A DNA stretch of 10,900 nucleotides from Methanobrevibacter sp. (GTDB lineage: Archaea; Methanobacteriota; Methanobacteria; Methanobacteriales; Methanobacteriaceae): NCBI GenBank assembly GCA_009784145.1, contig WRCI01000045.1, positions 1 to 10,900 of the forward strand. Reading direction: 5' to 3'. Below, in pieces: positions 6,801 through 10,900 of this stretch. A program made the translations under genes and the position numbers. Numbering within the stretch: the stretch's first letter is position 1; each line of letters opens with the position of its first letter. The notes beneath the pieces are model-generated. The model was not told the origin of the DNA, did no database searches, and saw only the letters and a program-made list of their open reading frames with translations.

Positions 6801-6805
6801 CCCCT
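6801..6805 (-). promoter_or_regulatory. dphB ribosome binding site
   Basis: AGGGG on the minus strand, 6 nt before the dphB ATG. It is a moderate Shine-Dalgarno match, consistent with the conserved N-terminus at this start. The 90-bp gap to tex also holds the palindrome TAGTTAACTA (6849-6858) and a near repeat ATAGTTGACT (6820-6829), of unknown meaning. Confidence 0.4.
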
Positions 6806-6884
6806 AATAAATAGTTGACTCCTTTATTAATAAAATAACCTGATATAATAGTTAACTAATTGGAACACTAGTAATAAAATAAAT

Positions 6885-9308
6885 TCAAAGAACCATAGCT
6901 AATTGAATTCTTTTTTTATTTAAATCCAATTCAATAATTTTAACTTTTACAATATCTCCAACACTTACAATATCTGATGGATGATTTACAAAATTACCTT
7001 GGCTCATTTTAGAAATATGTACTAGTCCATCATGATGGACACCAATATCAACAAATGCTCCAAAATCAACAACATTTCTTACAGACCCTTCTAATTCAAT
7101 CCCTATTTTAAGATTTTCCATTGCCAACATTGTGTTTCGAAGTATGGGTCTTGGCATATCATCTCTTGGATCTTTTAATGGGTTTTCAAGCCAATATATA
7201 ATGTCTTTTAAAGTAATTAAACTTATATTCAGTTCATTAGCTATTTTTTCAGCATTCGAGAGTTTTTCATTATTAAGAAGTTTCCTATAATCATTTGAAT
7301 CAGCTTCTAAACTACTATCTGAATTGTCCTTTAAAGCATTATCTAAACTATTATCTAAATTACTATTTAAACTATTACCTAAATTATTGTCTAAACTATT
7401 ATCTAAATTATTGTCTAAACTATTGTCTGAATTAGTATTTAAACTATTATCTAAATTATTGTTTAAACCATTATCCATATCATTCATTAAATTATTATCC
7501 AAATCATTATTAAAATTATCTTTTAAGTCTTTCTTTAAAATATCAAATGATAAATTAGCTGAACCAATATCATCTAAAGTATATCTATATTTTTCAAGTA
7601 GCTTTATAGCTATATCATAAGATTCAGGATGAATTCTTGTATAATCTAATGGATTGCTTGAAGTATATACTTTTAAAAACCCAGCACATTGTTCAAATAT
7701 CTTTTCATCAATTTCAGGAATCATTAAAAGTTCTTCCCTACTAGTAAAAAGACCATTATTTTCCCTATAATTTACAATACTAGTAGCTAAATCAAAATTT
7801 AATCCAGCTATATGAGATAAAAGAGAAATTGAAGCAGAATTTAAATCTGCCCCTACATTGTTTACAACTTTCTCTACAACATCATTTAAAGCATCATCTA
7901 AAAGATTTTGATCTAAATCATGTTGATATTGACCAACACCAATAGATTTAAGATCGACTTTAATTAGTTCTACAAGAGGATCTTGTAAACGTCTAGCTAA
8001 TGAAATAGCAGTTCTACAACCTTTATTAAAATCAGGAAGTTCATTCTCTCCCAATTCACTTTCAGAATAAATAGATGCCCCATATTGATTAACTAATCCA
8101 TATTTAACATCAGTGCCCTTTATAATTTCAACAATGAATTTTTCAAATATTTTTGAATCAGAAACATCCCCTAAAGCTATAATATCTACATTATATTCTT
8201 TTATAAGATTTAAAACTATATTCTTTCCTTCATCTATTTTATCCTGAGACTCATTGAAAAATATTTCTTTTGAGTCTAAAACATCCCCCACTTCATCAAT
8301 GACTACTAATTTAGTTCCAGTATATAATGAAGGATTCCATCCTAAAACTACCTTATTTTGAATTGGTCCTTGCATCAGTAAATTTTCTAAATTATTTGAA
8401 AATAATTCAAGAGATTTACTTTCAGCCCTCATAGTTAAATAATTTCTAATTTCTTCCTGAACTGAAGGAGCTATTAATTGATTATATGCTCTTAAAATAG
8501 CTTCTTCCATATATTTTCTTGTGATTTCATTATAATCTTGAGTATGGTATTCAGATCTATCAATTAAGAAGTGTCTATTTAAATATTTAATAATATCTTC
8601 TTTGGGAGCTTCAACTTCAACTTTTAAATATTCCTCATCTTCACCACGATTTATAGCTAAAATTCTATGATTAGAAATAGAAATTAAAGGTTCACTATTA
8701 TTATAATACATTTCATATTCAGATTCCTGATTTTCATCAATAGCAATAGTAGATAATTCCCCTTCTTCAAAAGTGATTTTTTGAATCAATACTTTAAAAT
8801 CAGCGTTATTAGCTATTATTTCAGCCATTATATCCTGAGCACCAGAAATAGCTTCTTGAATATTTTTTACACCTTTTTCAGGAAATATATAATCTTCAGC
8901 TATCTCAGGAATTGGAATCTTTGTTTGTTGAAAACGAATAATGTTTGCAAGACTTTCTAATCCTTTTTTCTTAGCTATATCTGCTTTAGTTTCTTCTTCA
9001 CTTACATAAGGTCTATAAATCTCAGTTAATTCCAACAAACTTTTTGTTTCATTAATACACTTTTCAATCTTTTCATCTAATTTGTTTTGCTCAGTTATAG
9101 TCTTAATAACCTGATCTTTCATCTTATTTAGATTTCTTAAGTAAACTAATCTATCACGAAAAGTTCTTAAAAACTGATCACTACAAGATCCTGTAATGTC
9201 TTTTCTATAGTTAGCTATGAAAGGTATAGTATTGCCCTGATTAAATAATTCAATTATATTTTTTGTTTGTTCTATATTGAGCTCTTTTGATAAATTTTTA
9301 ATAACCAT
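6885..9308 (-). CDS. tex: Tex-like RNA-binding S1 protein with Asn-rich insertion
   Basis: An 807-aa protein of the Tex family, which binds RNA and is linked to transcription and RNP complexes; best studied in bacteria, patchy in archaea. Domains in order: N-terminal helical region with TIPFIANYRKDITGS (about 28-42) and YRPYVSEEETKADIAKKKGLE (about 98-118), a YqgF/RNase H-like domain from about 320, the conserved KSIGVGQYQHD then the helix-hairpin-helix region (about 455-550), NPLDYTRIHPESYD, and the C-terminal S1 domain (about 734-805, SVRNVVDFGAFVDIGVHHDG). Between the helix-hairpin-helix part and the LENPLKDPRDDMPRPILR block lies a 76-residue LDN[NS] tetrapeptide array (595-670). Without it the length would be about 731, normal for the family. 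The YqgF motif reads GWNPSLYTG where the family usually has GLDPGLRTG, and the hairpin reads PEIDEK rather than PGLGPK. The start is fixed by GGGAGG 5 nt upstream. It is the first gene of the minus-strand series, divergent from trm5. Confidence 0.93.
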   Translation of the reverse strand: MVIKNLSKELNIEQTKNIIELFNQGNTIPFIANYRKDITGSCSDQFLRTFRDRLVYLRNLNKMKDQVIKTITEQNKLDEKIEKCINETKSLLELTEIYRPYVSEEETKADIAKKKGLESLANIIRFQQTKIPIPEIAEDYIFPEKGVKNIQEAISGAQDIMAEIIANNADFKVLIQKITFEEGELSTIAIDENQESEYEMYYNNSEPLISISNHRILAINRGEDEEYLKVEVEAPKEDIIKYLNRHFLIDRSEYHTQDYNEITRKYMEEAILRAYNQLIAPSVQEEIRNYLTMRAESKSLELFSNNLENLLMQGPIQNKVVLGWNPSLYTGTKLVVIDEVGDVLDSKEIFFNESQDKIDEGKNIVLNLIKEYNVDIIALGDVSDSKIFEKFIVEIIKGTDVKYGLVNQYGASIYSESELGENELPDFNKGCRTAISLARRLQDPLVELIKVDLKSIGVGQYQHDLDQNLLDDALNDVVEKVVNNVGADLNSASISLLSHIAGLNFDLATSIVNYRENNGLFTSREELLMIPEIDEKIFEQCAGFLKVYTSSNPLDYTRIHPESYDIAIKLLEKYRYTLDDIGSANLSFDILKKDLKDNFNNDLDNNLMNDMDNGLNNNLDNSLNTNSDNSLDNNLDNSLDNNLGNSLNSNLDNSLDNALKDNSDSSLEADSNDYRKLLNNEKLSNAEKIANELNISLITLKDIIYWLENPLKDPRDDMPRPILRNTMLAMENLKIGIELEGSVRNVVDFGAFVDIGVHHDGLVHISKMSQGNFVNHPSDIVSVGDIVKVKIIELDLNKKRIQLAMVL
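7299..7526 (-). repeat. 12-bp in-frame repeat in tex (LDN[NS] tetrapeptides)
   Basis: Residues 595-670 parse as about 19 tetrapeptides such as LKDN, LDNN, LDNS, LGNS, LNSN and LDNA, encoded by 12-bp units like CTAAATTATTAT and CTAAACTATTAT (plus strand). A 24-bp higher-order period (LDNS then LDNN) is clear between about 7370 and 7430. The product is an Asn/Asp/Leu-rich linker, probably disordered, inserted ahead of the S1 domain. Confidence 0.85.
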
Positions 9309-9313
9309 CTATT

Positions 9314-9319
9314 CCTCCC
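9314..9319 (-). promoter_or_regulatory. tex ribosome binding site
   Basis: GGGAGG on the minus strand, 5 nt before the ATG at 9308, the best Shine-Dalgarno site in the window. Confidence 0.75.
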
Positions 9320-9347
9320 AAATATATATGATTTAATGAATAACCCC

Positions 9348-9353
9348 TATATA
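9348..9353 (-). promoter_or_regulatory. possible tex TATA box
   Basis: TATATA set in slightly GC-containing sequence (GCGTATATAGGGG on the minus strand), 39 nt before the tex ATG. With initiation about 25 nt downstream, the mRNA leader would be about 15 nt and would include the Shine-Dalgarno site. Inferred from position only. Confidence 0.35.
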
Positions 9354-9393
9354 CGCTCAAATATATCATTTATTTTCATATAATTTTTATTAG

Positions 9394-9539
9394 ATTAACT
9401 TTTCTTTATTAAAATATAAATTTATTTATAATTAACTTTTCTTTATTAAAATATGTTATTAATCTAATTAACTTTTCTTTATTAAAATATAAATTTATTT
9501 ATAATTAAGTTTTGTTTATTGAAATATATTATTAATATA
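9394..9539. repeat. 73-bp higher-order tandem repeat (A-B-A-B)
   Basis: ATTAACTTTTCTTTATT-type half-units start at 9394, 9431, 9467 and 9504. The spacer after the first and third is AAATTTATTTATA; after the second and fourth it is a [G/A]TTATTAAT sequence. The first 37 bases of the two 73-bp units are identical, and the second 36 bases differ at about five positions. So a roughly 36-bp unit duplicated, diverged, and then the pair duplicated again. It lies in the tex/trm5 divergent intergenic region (9309-9926); 9540-9684 shows no gene or clear structure. Confidence 0.85.
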
Positions 9540-9684
9540 CTATTCATTATAATATTATAATAAATAAAGATTATGCCTTGAAAATTGAATAAATAATGAA
9601 TAAATTTAATGGAAATAAAAAAATTATATAGTATTAAAAAAATTATAATTTAATTTATATTAACAAATAAAAAAAATTTAATAT

Positions 9685-9791
9685 GAGGGTCGGACAAAAT
9701 TCTATATCAGTTTGTCAAAACCTTAGGAAAATCCTTTGTTTAGCAAAAGAAGAAACTTTTTTTTGAAAAAAGCTATTTTTGTCCGACCCTC
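9685..9791. mobile_element. 107-bp MITE-like element with 15-bp terminal inverted repeats
   Basis: GAGGGTCGGACAAAA (9685-9699) is perfectly inverted at 9777-9791 (TTTTGTCCGACCCTC). The element is flanked by the direct repeat AATAT (9680-9684 and 9792-9796), as expected for a 5-bp target duplication. The 77-bp interior has no ORF, includes a small AGGA-N3-TCCT hairpin near 9725-9735, and is far richer in G+C at its ends than any surrounding intergenic DNA. It therefore looks like a nonautonomous element moved by a transposase encoded elsewhere. The parental IS family is not identified. A terminator is unlikely because the loop is too long. The A+T flank makes the short duplication only moderate evidence alone; the 15-bp perfect arms carry the call. 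Confidence 0.75.
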
Positions 9792-9809
9792 AATATATAA
9801 AAAAATAAA

Positions 9810-9902
9810 TAAAATAAGAAAAATATACTAAAAAATAAGAAAAATATACTAATAAATAAATAAAATATACTAAAAAATAAATAAAATAATAAAAATAGAC
9901 TA
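9810..9902. repeat. ~21-bp repeat in the trm5 upstream region
   Basis: AAATATACTAA-containing units recur with TATACTA-type ends at 9830, 9851 and 9872 (period 21) and a diverged TAGACTA at 9902. The segment lies between the MITE-like element and trm5, where its promoter should be, so the TATA-like AAATATACTA motif is present in several copies. Confidence 0.65.
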
Positions 9903-9918
9903 ATAAATAAGAAAATTA

Positions 9919-9923
9919 GTGAT
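9919..9923 (+). promoter_or_regulatory. trm5 ribosome binding site
   Basis: GTGAT, 3 nt before the ATG at 9927, complementary to AUCAC of the archaeal 16S rRNA end. It decides the trm5 start. Confidence 0.55.
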
Positions 9924-9926
9924 ATC

Positions 9927-10900
9927 ATGCTAGCTATTAAAATTCCATTAAAATACATTAATGAACTACGTAAAATATTAGCAGAAAAGGAATTTTTAGA
10001 TAAAAATTATAAAATCCTCACTAAAGATAGCTATGGTTATATCCCTATAAAAGGAAAAATTGATTCTGAAACAAAACAAAGTATTGAAAAAGAATTATTA
10101 AATAAATTTAATCTTGATTCTGATGAAACATTAACTTTTGATATTGTTGAGAAAAATTTAGAAGCACTAAAAAAACAAGCAAAAAGTCTAACTGAACATC
10201 TTAAAGGAAAGATAAAAGAAGAAGAAATTGAAGATTTAAAAACTTCATTTGATATTATTGGAGATGTAGTTATACTTGAAATTCCTGAAAACCTTCAAGA
10301 ACATAAGGATACTATTGGAGAAGCTGCACTTAAATTCACCAAAAGAAAAGCTATTTTTATGAAAAAAAGTCCAATTGAAGGGAAAATAAGAACTCGACAA
10401 TTAGAACATATAGCTGGAGAAAATAATTCTCAAACAATTCACAAAGAACATGGTATAAGATTGAAACTTGATGTGAAAAAAGTTTACTTTTCACCACGTT
10501 TAGCTACAGAAAGAAAAAGAGTAGCTGAACAAGTAAAAGATAGAGAAGTCATTTTAGATATGTTTGCAGGAATAGGTCCTTTTCCAATAATTATAGCTAA
10601 AGATAAAAATACAAATATTTATGCTGTTGATATTAATGAAGAAGCTATCAAATACATGAAAGAAAATATTAAACTCAATAAAATAAAAGGAAAAATAACT
10701 CCTATTTTAGGAGATATAAATGATATAAGCAAAGAAGATCAAAGATTTTATAACTCATCAAAAATGGATAAAGAGAAACTTGTAAATAAAGAAAAACTTG
10801 CAAGTGAAAGCTTAAAATTCGATAGAATCATTATGAACTTACCTGGAACTGGAAAAGACTTTTTAAATTTAGCTATTTCACTTCTTAACAATAATGGAAT
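9927..10900 (+). CDS. trm5: tRNA (guanine37-N1)-methyltransferase Trm5, 3' end beyond window
   Basis: An open frame of 324 codons running off the right edge. The product methylates N1 of guanosine 37 next to the tRNA anticodon, using SAM, which prevents +1 frameshifting. Visible family features are the N-terminal region (MLAIKIPLKYINELRKIL), the FDIIGDVVILEIPENL segment (about residues 107-122), a TRQLEHIAGE stretch with HKEHGIRLKLDVKKVYFSPRLATER (about 172-195), the SAM-binding motif DMFAGIGPF at about 210-218, YAVDINEEAIKYMKENI, and the catalytic-site MNLPG with N304. Between DINDI and FDRIIMNLP there is an extra Lys/Glu-rich insert containing an 18-bp repeat. The start at 9927 is supported by GTGAT 3 nt upstream. 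The gene is divergent from tex across 618 bp containing repeats and a MITE-like element. The archaeal Trm5b subtype is most likely. Confidence 0.93.
   Translation, partial: MLAIKIPLKYINELRKILAEKEFLDKNYKILTKDSYGYIPIKGKIDSETKQSIEKELLNKFNLDSDETLTFDIVEKNLEALKKQAKSLTEHLKGKIKEEEIEDLKTSFDIIGDVVILEIPENLQEHKDTIGEAALKFTKRKAIFMKKSPIEGKIRTRQLEHIAGENNSQTIHKEHGIRLKLDVKKVYFSPRLATERKRVAEQVKDREVILDMFAGIGPFPIIIAKDKNTNIYAVDINEEAIKYMKENIKLNKIKGKITPILGDINDISKEDQRFYNSSKMDKEKLVNKEKLASESLKFDRIIMNLPGTGKDFLNLAISLLNNNG
10767..10802 (+). repeat. 18-bp in-frame duplication in trm5
   Basis: 10767-10784 and 10785-10802 encode DKEKLV and NKEKLA, about 15 residues before the NLPG catalytic motif. It extends a surface loop between the SAM-binding and catalytic motifs and keeps the reading frame. 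Confidence 0.6.

Noticed and set aside
7324..7620. Plus-strand open frame with Leu/Ser/Lys repeats
   Set aside because: It is the antisense of the tex 12-bp repeat array, where the tex frame is clearly the real one.
9685..9791. Inverted repeat considered as a bidirectional terminator or structured RNA
   Set aside because: The 77-nt separation of the arms, the lack of a T-tract after either arm and the flanking direct repeat fit a mobile element better.
9773..9958. Minus-strand 61-aa hydrophobic open frame before trm5
   Set aside because: It arises from the A-rich repeat DNA and one arm of the MITE-like element and overlaps the trm5 start; low-complexity Phe/Leu/Ile only.

Overview
This window looks like a chromosomal segment from a very AT-rich archaeon, most likely a Methanobacteriales methanogen of the Methanobrevibacter type. 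That placement is an inference. It rests on an archaeal diphthine synthase (dphB), an archaeal-type Trm5 tRNA methyltransferase, Shine-Dalgarno sites of the GTGAT / AGGTG / GGGAGG type, and intergenic DNA that is almost pure A+T.

Layout. Positions 1-552 hold no convincing gene: a possible terminator hairpin at the left edge, then AT-rich minisatellite-like repeats. Five genes follow on the minus strand. In transcription order they are tex (9308 to 6885), dphB (6794 to 5985), a small basic protein of unknown function (5806 to 5531), a BREX-type DNA methyltransferase pglX (5157 to 1150), and a small unrecognised protein (975 to 553) whose predicted secondary-structure order loosely recalls CARF-type Rossmann folds. 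A divergent plus-strand gene, trm5, starts at 9927 and runs off the right edge. It was recognised by translating directly from the sequence.

Functionally the window has two parts. The right part (tex, dphB, trm5) is housekeeping: RNA-binding/transcription accessory protein, elongation factor 2 diphthamide synthesis, and m1G37 modification of tRNA. The left part (pglX and the 140-146 aa protein) looks like the edge of a defence or accessory region. No other BREX gene (pglZ, brxA, brxB, brxC, brxL) is in the window, so pglX is either an orphan or the right-hand end of a BREX cluster continuing past position 1.

The most unusual property is the density of short tandem duplications. In noncoding DNA there are arrays with periods of about 30, 17, 38, 35, 27, 36/37 (higher-order 73) and 21 bp. 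In coding DNA there are in-frame arrays of 15, 18, 21 and 33 bp in pglX, 12 bp in tex, 36 bp in the small basic ORF and 18 bp in trm5. All coding periods are multiples of three, and the larger arrays create long Asp/Asn/Glu/His-rich linkers in otherwise conserved enzymes. A separate find is a compact 107-bp MITE-like element (9685-9791) with perfect 15-bp terminal inverted repeats and a 5-bp direct flank, sitting upstream of trm5.
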